From positions 3,200,001 to 3,264,000 of the forward strand of contig NZ_JBAMDA010000001.1 in NCBI RefSeq assembly GCF_036964665.1: 64,000 nt of DNA, read 5' to 3'. The position numbers and the translations under genes were made by a program. Below are positions 54,249 through 62,048 of the stretch, piece after piece. Numbering within the stretch: the stretch's first letter is position 1; each line of letters opens with the position of its first letter. The notes under the pieces were generated by a model, which did not search any database, had not been told where the DNA came from, and saw only the letters and a program-made list of their open reading frames with translations. The DNA comes from Nitrobacter sp. NHB1 (GTDB lineage Bacteria; Pseudomonadota; Alphaproteobacteria; Rhizobiales; Xanthobacteraceae).

Positions 54249-55226
54249 TCATGCGTGACCTCCTTGCATGAACGCCCCCAGAGTAGCAGTCGCGTCAGCG
54301 GCAAAGACGGCGATGGATCGGAGGTCAAGCGTGTAGGTTGCTTCGGTAATGGCAGTCGGCAGGTTTTCGCGGAGCAGACGCGGGAAGCCTTCGGAAACGG
54401 AATAGGCATCGATGGACCGTTGCTGAACCCTGGGTGTAAGTCTGGCAGCATCGTCATCCGGCATGAGGCCGCGGCTCAGAAGCGCGTTAGCGAACGCGCG
54501 TCGAGACGCTTCATCCGGCAGAAGGTCGTCGATCGCGGTCATGATGTCGCGCAGGCAACGCCCTCCGGGCGCTTCGACAAGTCTCACATGCAGAAGTTCG
54601 AGCTGCCGAAGGCCCGCAGCGTCAAGCTGATCCAGCTTCGAAATCGTAATCGAAGACGATGGCCCAAGCCCGGTCTTGACTTCGAGCGCCTGACCACCAC
54701 GCTGGAAGTCGTGCAGACCGTCATCGGGGGCCTGCCAAGCGGACAGGCTGTCTGGGCTTACCGCAAGCAGCTCTTCCAGAACGATAAGTTCTCCGATGAG
54801 ACCGATCGTTTCCGGTCGCGATAGTCCGATGCGTCGTTCCCGAAGGAACTGCCTCCAGGCATTCAGGCGTGCGACAAACTGATTCAGCGGGTCCGCCGCT
54901 CCGATCTGCGCCGCGGAAGCGACAACATCTGCACAGATAGTCGAGAACAGGTCACGTCTGCTTCTGTCTTCCAGCGACAATACGAGAAACGGCCCAGATT
55001 GGTCGGCCGTGGTGCTCAACCGCATTCCACCAAGCTCGAAGAGCGTTTCGGGTGCCGGCATGGTCTGGAGCATCAGGCAGGGTGCGCCGTCAGCGGCCCG
55101 CATGCCCGCAAAGATATCCAGTGGAACGTCTTTCGAGATCAGTTTCGTCCGATATTGGCGTGCAATGGGGCTCGTCTGCGCGAGTTCATTCCAGGCGTTG
55201 TTGAGGACATCCAGCCAGGCGGTCAT
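54249..55226 (-). CDS. PD-(D/E)XK nuclease of the MORC/Z1 defence operon
   Basis: A 325-residue protein of the PD-(D/E)XK motif family (DUF4420 type). GLIGELIVLEELL holds Glu146, HDFQRGG Asp173 and ALEVKTGLG Glu182 and Lys184: the spacing of a restriction-endonuclease active site. The remainder is helical and beta-rich without other motifs. It is presumably the DNA-cutting subunit driven by the Z1 and MORC ATPases. Start and stop overlap the neighbouring genes by four bases (ATGA), so it is made in step with them. Intact. Confidence 0.88.
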   Translation of the reverse strand: MTAWLDVLNNAWNELAQTSPIARQYRTKLISKDVPLDIFAGMRAADGAPCLMLQTMPAPETLFELGGMRLSTTADQSGPFLVLSLEDRSRRDLFSTICADVVASAAQIGAADPLNQFVARLNAWRQFLRERRIGLSRPETIGLIGELIVLEELLAVSPDSLSAWQAPDDGLHDFQRGGQALEVKTGLGPSSSITISKLDQLDAAGLRQLELLHVRLVEAPGGRCLRDIMTAIDDLLPDEASRRAFANALLSRGLMPDDDAARLTPRVQQRSIDAYSVSEGFPRLLRENLPTAITEATYTLDLRSIAVFAADATATLGAFMQGGHA

Positions 55227-58003
55227 GACTCTTCACGCTGCCGTACGCTGTTGATCAGGTAGACCCGTTTGTCTGCTGCGCCACTGTCCGGGAAGCTGAC
55301 AACCACGCTGATGACTGGCCGGTCGGTCGGCTCAACTTCGGCCTTGTCCGGATCAATAGGGTAGATGATCAGGAGACCGTTCTGCGGGCGCGTACCCCGG
55401 ACCTTGCGGATGAACTCGCCCGACGGGACGTTGGTGTCAGATTGCACGTTACCGCGGGACCTTCTTTCCAGGTTGGTCGTAGCGAGGGCTTGGTCTAACT
55501 CAGCATCAGTCAGATCAATCGCCTGATCCAAGGGGCTCAGCGCCGTCCCGATAATGAATCGATCCTCTGGCGATTGCTGACCGTTGCGCGGCTTTCTCGG
55601 GTTGCGCAGGACGCACCTTCTGCGGCGTCCCGCCAAGTTAACCTCCTTCTCACTGCCGGTGGCCAGGAAAACAGTCCAGCTGGTCAATTCGGGGGGCTGC
55701 ATGGCCAGCTGGTCGTTGATGAAGTCCGCCAGCTTTTTCCCATCAACCTGAGAGCTTTCCGGTGGAAATGTCAGGTTCTTGAGATATTCGGCGATTTCTC
55801 GGCCGGCGACTTTGTTCCAGAGCGTGCCCTCGGCTGTCCTGTTTCCCGGGCCCGGGCGGCGTGGACTGTCGGTGCCTGCTCCAAGGCTCGATATGAAATC
55901 GTCGGTTATCGCTGCATTGCGTTCGACGGTCTGGCGGTCACGGAACATGACCGTCTGCACCTTGCCTTCGCCGGCATAGCTGCTTTGGCGCAGCTCGCCG
56001 TGTCGCTGCTTGTTCCTTGCGGTCACTTCCAGAATATCATGAACGCCTATCTTGAGCCCGAAGTCCTTCGGCGTGGCATTCACCTGAGCCATTTCAAAAA
56101 ACTGCTCGCGCAATTCTCTCTGCGCAGTCGCGACGTAACGGAACCAGTCCTCCATGTCCGGGGTCGTAAACAGCCGGCACAGGTCGGCAAATCCCCGGCG
56201 ATAACCGAACCAGCGGCCCATCTGGAGAAGACTGTCGTATTGCTGCGAGGCGCGCAGGAAATAGGTGACGGAAAGACCTTCAAGCGTAAGGCCACGCGAA
56301 AGCTTGTCGCCACCTACTGCGATAACTGAGTACCCGGTTTCCTTGTAACCGTCATAGTCGATATCGGTCTTGGTCTTTCCGTTCGCCGTAATCACCTGGA
56401 TTTTGTCGGAGCTTTCCGCGATGACCGATAGAATCTGATCCCAGGTCACAGAAATCGTGTTGCGTCCGTAAACGGTCGGTCGAACCGCTTCCATGGTCGG
56501 GAGATAGTCGGACTCCCACATCCTCTTCAGGCGCTGCATGGTTTCGCGGTCGCCGTTCGAAATCATCGCGCGCGTCTCGCGCAAGTATCTTTCGACTTGG
56601 CGATGAACCTCGTCGTGAACATCTACAAAGCGTGATACGTGAACCAGCATCGAATTGTGTTCGCGCTCCTGGCCTCGCGCCGCGCGGGCAGCACAGGTCA
56701 GGAGAAAGGCGTCGATCGCTTCCTCCAGGCTTGGCGGGATGACATCCTGATTGTTGAAGCGCGGTTTGAAGTACTTGTCGTGCTTCTGTCGTATCCAGTC
56801 TTCCTGAGTCTGATCGAAAGGCCGGACCAGGGGCAGGCCAGGATTGTCCGGGTCGTCGTTAGTGCCGAAGACACCGGCCGGGCCGAAGTAGTCATCGGGC
56901 GGCGTGAGCGAAACGATGAAGGTCGATGGAAAGAGATCCGGGCCATAGTCGATTGCCGACCGCTCATCGTGAATGAGGATGTTGGCAAACGGAGTGGCGG
57001 TGTAGCCGACGTAAACCCTGCGGTCGAATGACATGAGCAGACGTCTGATCTCGCCGTTGACGCGCTTTGGATCGTAATCGGGCTCGAACGTGCCGTCCTC
57101 AAGGAAAGGCTGGTCTCCCGTATCGACCGAGGCCTGATCCGCCTCGTCATCAATGACAAGAACCGGCGCTGCCTTTGCCGGTCCAGGCAGACGCGCGATC
57201 CAGTTGTTTAGATTTTCCAGAACTTTTACGTTCTTCTTGACGATAAGCAGGCAAGGTTGATTTACGGGCGAAAAGTTGGACTGATCGGCCATGCGCTGAC
57301 TGAAGTCGCCATTGGGATCAGCCATGGTCAGGCTGTCGACGATGAGCTGCGCGTTGAAATTTCCAACTCCAATTATGCGCATGGGCTGATTGGGTCGACG
57401 CGTCTTCGGATTGGTATCGTACCCGAGGAAGTCCTTGTCGAATCGCTTCTGTGTCTGGAGTCGCAGTATTTTGTGCATCCCGGCCAGCACGATGATGATG
57501 CGATAGCCCGCATCCGCCGCACGGTTCACGACGCCGGCATAGCTGGCGGTCTTCCCTGATTGCACGTCACCCACAACAAGGCCGCGCCAGTCCCAGCTTC
57601 CCGGACGTTCCGGGTCATCCATTACTTCCAGAATGCGTGCGGTACTGTCCTGAAGCTGCACGATCGATTCATTGGGCCAACCATCCTCCTCCAGTTTGTA
57701 GAGGTAGCGCTGCATGAATGCGCCGGGTTGTCGGCGACCGCCAAGATACCATGGGGCGGGCCTTTCCTTGTCCTTCAACGCGAGTGCGGGGCCTTGCTCC
57801 GTGACGAAGATCGTCCAGAGCATTCGTGCGGCGGCCTCCTTCTGCTCGGCGCTGACCGGCTGCCTAGTCATCAGAGCGAATGTCTGCGAGTCGATCTCTA
57901 CGAGCTTGGCGATGGCGTCTCGATTTATTTCCTCGCCCGCTTCCTTCTGCATCTGCAGAATTTTTCTCGCTCTGAGAGCGAGAGCTTCAACAACGTCTGT
58001 CAT
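55223..58003 (-). CDS. Z1-domain superfamily II helicase-like ATPase
   Basis: A 926-residue ATPase. GLVVGDVQSGKTASYAGVVN (residues 141-160) is Walker A, VLVIDDEADQAS (281-292) is the DEAD-type Walker B and VGYTATPFANIL motif III. Between about 390 and 640 lies the Z1 domain, with GGDKLSRGLTLEGLSVTYFL (motif V-like) and LLQMGRWFGYRRGF (motif VI arginine finger). Z1 proteins are found next to MORC ATPases in restriction-modification-like operons and are predicted to remodel or translocate DNA. Both ends overlap adjacent genes by four bases. Intact and of normal length. Confidence 0.93.
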   Translation of the reverse strand: MTDVVEALALRARKILQMQKEAGEEINRDAIAKLVEIDSQTFALMTRQPVSAEQKEAAARMLWTIFVTEQGPALALKDKERPAPWYLGGRRQPGAFMQRYLYKLEEDGWPNESIVQLQDSTARILEVMDDPERPGSWDWRGLVVGDVQSGKTASYAGVVNRAADAGYRIIIVLAGMHKILRLQTQKRFDKDFLGYDTNPKTRRPNQPMRIIGVGNFNAQLIVDSLTMADPNGDFSQRMADQSNFSPVNQPCLLIVKKNVKVLENLNNWIARLPGPAKAAPVLVIDDEADQASVDTGDQPFLEDGTFEPDYDPKRVNGEIRRLLMSFDRRVYVGYTATPFANILIHDERSAIDYGPDLFPSTFIVSLTPPDDYFGPAGVFGTNDDPDNPGLPLVRPFDQTQEDWIRQKHDKYFKPRFNNQDVIPPSLEEAIDAFLLTCAARAARGQEREHNSMLVHVSRFVDVHDEVHRQVERYLRETRAMISNGDRETMQRLKRMWESDYLPTMEAVRPTVYGRNTISVTWDQILSVIAESSDKIQVITANGKTKTDIDYDGYKETGYSVIAVGGDKLSRGLTLEGLSVTYFLRASQQYDSLLQMGRWFGYRRGFADLCRLFTTPDMEDWFRYVATAQRELREQFFEMAQVNATPKDFGLKIGVHDILEVTARNKQRHGELRQSSYAGEGKVQTVMFRDRQTVERNAAITDDFISSLGAGTDSPRRPGPGNRTAEGTLWNKVAGREIAEYLKNLTFPPESSQVDGKKLADFINDQLAMQPPELTSWTVFLATGSEKEVNLAGRRRRCVLRNPRKPRNGQQSPEDRFIIGTALSPLDQAIDLTDAELDQALATTNLERRSRGNVQSDTNVPSGEFIRKVRGTRPQNGLLIIYPIDPDKAEVEPTDRPVISVVVSFPDSGAADKRVYLINSVRQREES

Positions 58004-59496
58004 GCTGCCGCTCCCCGCATCCTGCGCAACAGTTCCGTCCTGAGTTTTGTCAGATCGCCTGGAAGATTTCGGAGAAGCACATCCGCGCGTTGATCGGGCG
58101 TCATGGATGCCGGTAGGACCTTGCCAAGTTCAAGCAGCTGGTCGCCGAGCTGCGAAATCTCGTCAGGAGCGAGTGCCGCCGTAGCAGCGCCGTCGGATTC
58201 CGAAATATCCAGCCATATACGTTCGACCGGCACGCTTCGTTCGATGATCGACAGAACTGCATTGAAGGGACGGACGCCTCCCGCGCTGTCCCGGCATGCT
58301 GCGATGACAGGGTGATCGCGATTGATCCTGTACTGAAGTCCTTTCGGTCCGGGCACGGCGACCCAGACGGCGGGCACGGCATGGGGCAGGCCGGGCGCAT
58401 GCGGACCATGCCCCCGGAATGCAAAACACTTCCCGGCCTCCCGGCGGCAACGGCTACCAATCGCTGTCAGACGAGCCCGGAGTACGCCCGGAGGGCGTGC
58501 CTGCGATTTGCGGACATCAATGCGCCAGTCTCTGTCGAGGTCGGTCGGGAGGTCAACTTCGATGCGGGCAAGACGGCTGGCCTCATCGCGCGTCCAGGTT
58601 CGCGCACCACCGAGACCCAGCCAGCTGCCGGCGACGAGCAATCGCTTTCCGCGATAGACATAGAATCCCTGCCGTGCTGCCCAGCCGCCGGGGCCTCCGG
58701 CGGCCTCGTATTCCGTTTCGTTGGCGTACCGATCGCGGTGAGGCAGCACATACGGTCTGACCGTGAAGGCGGAGCCACCATGGCGGACACGCTCCGAGGG
58801 CAGCTCTCGCGTCGCAGGATGCGCGGTCTGAAACGGGTCCCAGGCTTTTACTGGTCGCCCGTTCAGGATGATGGTGAGCTTGCGTGCGTCACCATTGATA
58901 AATCGATGGAAGACCATGCCGAGGTGAGCCCGGATTTCTTCCATGCGCAGGTAGAAAGTCTCCTTCTCAAGCCCCGACAGGCCACCAAGTGAGTCCATGC
59001 GATCCCAGAGGACCAGCGTGCCGTGTTTGAGCTTAAGCAGCTTCGCGGCCAGCGGATGTTGCGACGGCGTGGCCGGCCTGGTTGCAAACCAGCCGCGCTT
59101 CGTAATTTCGTCAATATCGAGGACCAGCGCCGATGTCTCGCCAGCGGATCGGCTGATGATCGTGAGCTGTCGGCATTGCGACAGGGACGCAGTCTTCAGG
59201 CCGAGCCCGAACCTGCCGAGATCACCGGCCATACGAGCAGAGGATGGACCGATGCCACCGAAGCGCAGGGCCTCGGCAAGCGTGTGGCGATCCATGCCAT
59301 TGCCGTCATCCAGGAGCGCAGCCTGAGGACTGCCATCGTTCCAGTGCAGTTCGAGTGCGATCGTTGCAGCATTCGCAGCAATGCTGTTGTCGATCAGGTC
59401 GGCGATTGCGGTTTCGGGCGAATAACCCAGACCCCTGAGAGACTCTATCAGAGCTGCTGCCGACGGCTTGATCTCGACGGGCCGCTCTCTTGCCAT
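58000..59496 (-). CDS. MORC/MutL-like GHKL ATPase
   Basis: A 498-residue protein with a GHKL ATP-binding fold: AIADLIDNSIAANA (Asp33, Asn37; motif N), LLDDGNGMD (63-69; G1) and GDLGRFGLGLKTASLSQC (91-108; G2), followed by a MutL-type S5 domain with the conserved IDVRKSQARPP. These features place it with prokaryotic MORC ATPases, the presumed ancestors of eukaryotic MORC chromatin proteins. ATP-driven dimer closure around DNA is the expected action. The ATG at 59496 lies four bases from the methyltransferase stop; an in-frame codon at 59544 inside that gene is less likely. Confidence 0.9.
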   Translation of the reverse strand: MARERPVEIKPSAAALIESLRGLGYSPETAIADLIDNSIAANAATIALELHWNDGSPQAALLDDGNGMDRHTLAEALRFGGIGPSSARMAGDLGRFGLGLKTASLSQCRQLTIISRSAGETSALVLDIDEITKRGWFATRPATPSQHPLAAKLLKLKHGTLVLWDRMDSLGGLSGLEKETFYLRMEEIRAHLGMVFHRFINGDARKLTIILNGRPVKAWDPFQTAHPATRELPSERVRHGGSAFTVRPYVLPHRDRYANETEYEAAGGPGGWAARQGFYVYRGKRLLVAGSWLGLGGARTWTRDEASRLARIEVDLPTDLDRDWRIDVRKSQARPPGVLRARLTAIGSRCRREAGKCFAFRGHGPHAPGLPHAVPAVWVAVPGPKGLQYRINRDHPVIAACRDSAGGVRPFNAVLSIIERSVPVERIWLDISESDGAATAALAPDEISQLGDQLLELGKVLPASMTPDQRADVLLRNLPGDLTKLRTELLRRMRGAAA

Positions 59497-59500
59497 GTCC

Positions 59501-60988
59501 CTAGGCAACCTGAAGATTGTCTGCAGATTGCACAGCTCGATCAAGCTGCTCCTTCAAGACGCGCGCAACCGCAAGACCGAGCAGCGGCGGCACCGCATTG
59601 CCAATCTGCCGGAAGGCGGCGTTCATCGCCCCGGCAAAGGCAAAACCATCTGGGAACGACTGAAGGCGCGCAGCTTCGCGCACGGAGATGGTCCGGCACT
59701 GCTGACCGTCGTAGTGGATATGCGAGTAGGTATCCTTGCCCATGTGAGCCGTCAGTGTGCGCGATGGCTTTGCGGGGTCGAGCTTCCACCACTTGTTCGG
59801 AAACTTGTCGGGATCGTAGGGCGGCACTATTTCCGCGCGGAGATCGCGATAGGCAGAAGAGTTCTTGTGGATGCCGTTCAGACGCTTTCGGCTCAGGGCT
59901 TCCTTGAACAGTTTCTCGGCGAGCTTTCTTGCCTGAGGATAGTCGGCACCATGATCCATCGCTTCGAAGATCGGGAAGTCTCGCGGCGTCAAGCGCACAA
60001 GGTGGCCATCCGTGCCGGCAGCAGTCGAGAAGCCCTCCCAGTTTCGCATCATGCTGGCGTATTCTGACAAAGCCTTCTTGCTTTCACGATAGGGCAGTAC
60101 CTCGGTGAGCTTGCGTCGGCGTATAACTCGGGGATCATCGACGTGCTCGGTTATTCGCGGAAGGTCGGCAAGCGCCGCCCTGGCTCCCACGGCTGCCTTC
60201 AATGAATCGGCGGGTTCGTGAAGCCGGTGAAAGCGCCCGCTGTTCTGGTCAACATGCTTGAGCGCTACCCTACGCGTCCCCTGATAACCACTCGGCAGCT
60301 CGGCGAAATGAGTGGGCACGGGGAAGCGCGGCTGTTCTCCAAGGACGTGAGCAAACGCTACGATGAAAAGCCGTTCCCTAATCTGAGGCACGCCGAAGTA
60401 AGCAGCATTGAGCAGGGTGTATCCCGTCGAATATCCGGCAGCTTCTAGATGTTCACATATCTCCTCCGGCACATTGTGACCGCCGAAGTTGAGAATGTCC
60501 GGAACGTTCTCGATAACGATTGCGAGAGGCTGTGTATCCTCGACGTACTTCAGAAACCGGCGATAGAGCGATGCGCGTGGGTCCTGTTGAAAGGCATCTT
60601 CCTTGCCACCCGATACGGAGCGCAGCTTCGATCTGCCGATGCGGGCAAAGGCCTGGCAGGGTAGTCCGGCCGCCAGAACGTCGAACGAGTCTGCCGCTGA
60701 GGTCGGCAGCCCCAGGTCGGTTATCAGTTCTGCCGCCGAAACCGATTCCATGTTCCGCGGGAGAGCCCAGGGGCCCTTCAGGTCACGACCGTTGGCAAAA
60801 TTGAGGGCATAGCTCTCAGCCGCCTCGGGATCGATCTCGACGTGAGCGGCAAGTTCGATTCCCGCGGTCTGCAACCCCAGAGACAGGCCGCCGGCACCCG
60901 AACAGATTTCCAGGGCACGCGGGCTTCCGCCCGAGCGCAACCGAGCGAGCTTCCTTTGGCGAATCTGCAGCGCATCAGCTGTAATCAT
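59501..60988 (-). CDS. dcm: DNA C5-cytosine methyltransferase
   Basis: A 495-residue methyltransferase. Motifs in order: ALEICSGAGGLSLGLQTAG (I), AAGLPCQAFARIG with the catalytic Cys (IV), VIENVPDILNFGG (VI), QIRERLFIV (VIII) and REAARLQSFPDGFAF with QIGNAVPPLLGLAVA (IX-X). It transfers a methyl group from AdoMet to C5 of cytosine; the target recognition region (about residues 250-420) gives no hint of the site. The start at 60988 overlaps the natural Vsr stop (ATGA). The same frame runs on upstream into the shifted part of vsr, so a Vsr-Dcm fusion could arise. Confidence 0.92.
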   Translation of the reverse strand: MITADALQIRQRKLARLRSGGSPRALEICSGAGGLSLGLQTAGIELAAHVEIDPEAAESYALNFANGRDLKGPWALPRNMESVSAAELITDLGLPTSAADSFDVLAAGLPCQAFARIGRSKLRSVSGGKEDAFQQDPRASLYRRFLKYVEDTQPLAIVIENVPDILNFGGHNVPEEICEHLEAAGYSTGYTLLNAAYFGVPQIRERLFIVAFAHVLGEQPRFPVPTHFAELPSGYQGTRRVALKHVDQNSGRFHRLHEPADSLKAAVGARAALADLPRITEHVDDPRVIRRRKLTEVLPYRESKKALSEYASMMRNWEGFSTAAGTDGHLVRLTPRDFPIFEAMDHGADYPQARKLAEKLFKEALSRKRLNGIHKNSSAYRDLRAEIVPPYDPDKFPNKWWKLDPAKPSRTLTAHMGKDTYSHIHYDGQQCRTISVREAARLQSFPDGFAFAGAMNAAFRQIGNAVPPLLGLAVARVLKEQLDRAVQSADNLQVA

Positions 60989-61395
60989 CGGCGACCAAGC
61001 ACTTCCTTCAACCTCTCGGAGGCTGTCAGAATCCGCGGTTTCGCACCCCCAGATGACTGCGACGCGCCAACCCATCTCCTCCAGCCCCGTCCTTACGCGT
61101 CTGTCGCGTAGGACGTTGTTCTTAAACTTTTCCCGCCAGAATTGTATATTCGACTTAGGCACATAGCAATAAGGACACCCCTGATGCCTGTGCCAGAAAC
61201 AGCCGTGGACAAATAGAGCAATCTTTCTGCTGGGAAAACCACATCGGGCGACCCGGGCAGCTTCTTCACGTGAAGTCTGAACCTGAAGCCGAGCCCGTGC
61301 GCAGCGCTCCTGACCAGCAGCTCGGGTTTGGTTCCCTTTCCCCGGATGCGGCTCATCATTTCGGATCGACGAGTCGGAGTTACGATATCTGCCAC
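60985..61395 (-). pseudogene. vsr: Very short patch repair endonuclease (Vsr) with two compensating frameshifts
   Basis: The GTG at 61395 follows AAAAGGATG and starts ADIVTPTRRSEMMSRIRGKG, then LPGSPDVVFP. At a short T run near 61238 the natural sequence changes phase and continues SRKIALFVHGCFWHRHQGC, then GWRVAVIWGCETADSDSLRE. Near 61025 it returns to the first phase as LKEVLGRR and a TGA at 60985. Start and stop are in one frame 137 codons apart, the normal Vsr length, so one missing and one extra base explain it. Vsr nicks T:G mismatches formed by deamination of the methylated cytosine. Either the gene is broken or the bases are sequencing errors. Confidence 0.83.
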
Positions 61396-61662
61396 TTAGC
61401 AGCATCCTTTTTGCCAGGCGCGGCGAATACCAGTTTGACTTCTTGCTGGCCAGTGCCTGTGCCGATGTCAACGGAAGCGTTTTATGGGTATTCTTGAGGC
61501 GGCGATTTTTTGGGACGGTTCAGTTCGCTAAACGGCATCACTTCGTTGACGGCTACGCGTGCCGATATCATTCGGTCGCTTCTCACCGTCGGCTACCGCT
61601 GTCCCTGTCGCAAACCTCATCTGGCTGGCGGTTGACGGAGAATCGGGCGATGCTGTCATATC
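61396..61662. other. Upstream region of the defence operon
   Basis: No gene. The first 200 bases upstream of vsr should contain the operon promoter, which I could not pin down. From about 61595 the sequence is the end of an integrase-core element also seen at 10280-10430. Confidence 0.4.
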
Positions 61663-61743
61663 ATGAGGGACCTTTGCAGGCTCATTGGTTGGACGGTTGT
61701 CGATCTGTTTCGGTCGCGGGCAACGCTTGAGGCAGAGATTTGG
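61663..61743 (+). pseudogene. Start of an integrase-core transposase
   Basis: MRDLCRLIGWTVVDLFRSRA, then TLEAEIW, matching the start of the chimera at 10349. Only 27 codons remain; the 3' edge cuts the SRAP gene. Confidence 0.8.
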
Positions 61744-62048
61744 GCATCTGATGTTCGTGGTCCCGCTGTCTGGCCCCATACGCAGCAGTTCCTTGAAGTC
61801 GACGGTCTTGCCCTTGGCCTGCAGTTTCTCTGCGCGCTTTTTGGTGGCATCCATCAGCGCCTTTTGCGACGACGGCATGCCCCAGCGCGCCATCGCAATC
61901 TCGCGTCCAGAGGCGCCGTTGCGAACGATCGGCGCGGAATAGTCAGGGTAAATGCCAAGCATCGCCGGCAGATTGCCGGACGTGTCGTTCGAAGCGTCGA
62001 CCTGAAACAGTCGCCGGATGGCTTGAACATTCGTGGTCATGGAATAAA

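Larger units (their letters stand above)
49557..54252 (-). pseudogene. AIPR (abortive infection phage resistance) protein gene split by IS21 copy 2
   Basis: The 5' part (54252-52977) encodes the AIPR domain: SLSDDEPFSQEIFTRLILER near residue 18, then MFLAYNNGIVATVDDLEIVS and GLQIVNGGQTTASLHRARRK. It reaches TPKQRRL and is cut by an insertion sequence. The rest, SKLDVARYLTAWDGLPYRVC onward, runs from 50365 to a stop at 49557. Removing the element and one copy of the 6-bp repeat GCCGGC restores one frame of 693 codons, a normal size for the family. AIPR proteins occur with R-M related genes and are linked to phage abortive infection; activity unknown. The start overlaps the stop of the nuclease gene (ATGA). 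Confidence 0.9.

Noticed and set aside
59023-59907. Plus-strand frames opposite the MORC and methyltransferase genes
   Set aside because: Antisense shadows of strongly supported genes.
59501-61471. Single 656-residue Vsr-methyltransferase fusion
   Set aside because: The first 70 codons of that frame are not Vsr-like; real Vsr start and stop lie in another frame and overlap an ATG for the methyltransferase. A fusion is possible only as a result of the frameshifts.
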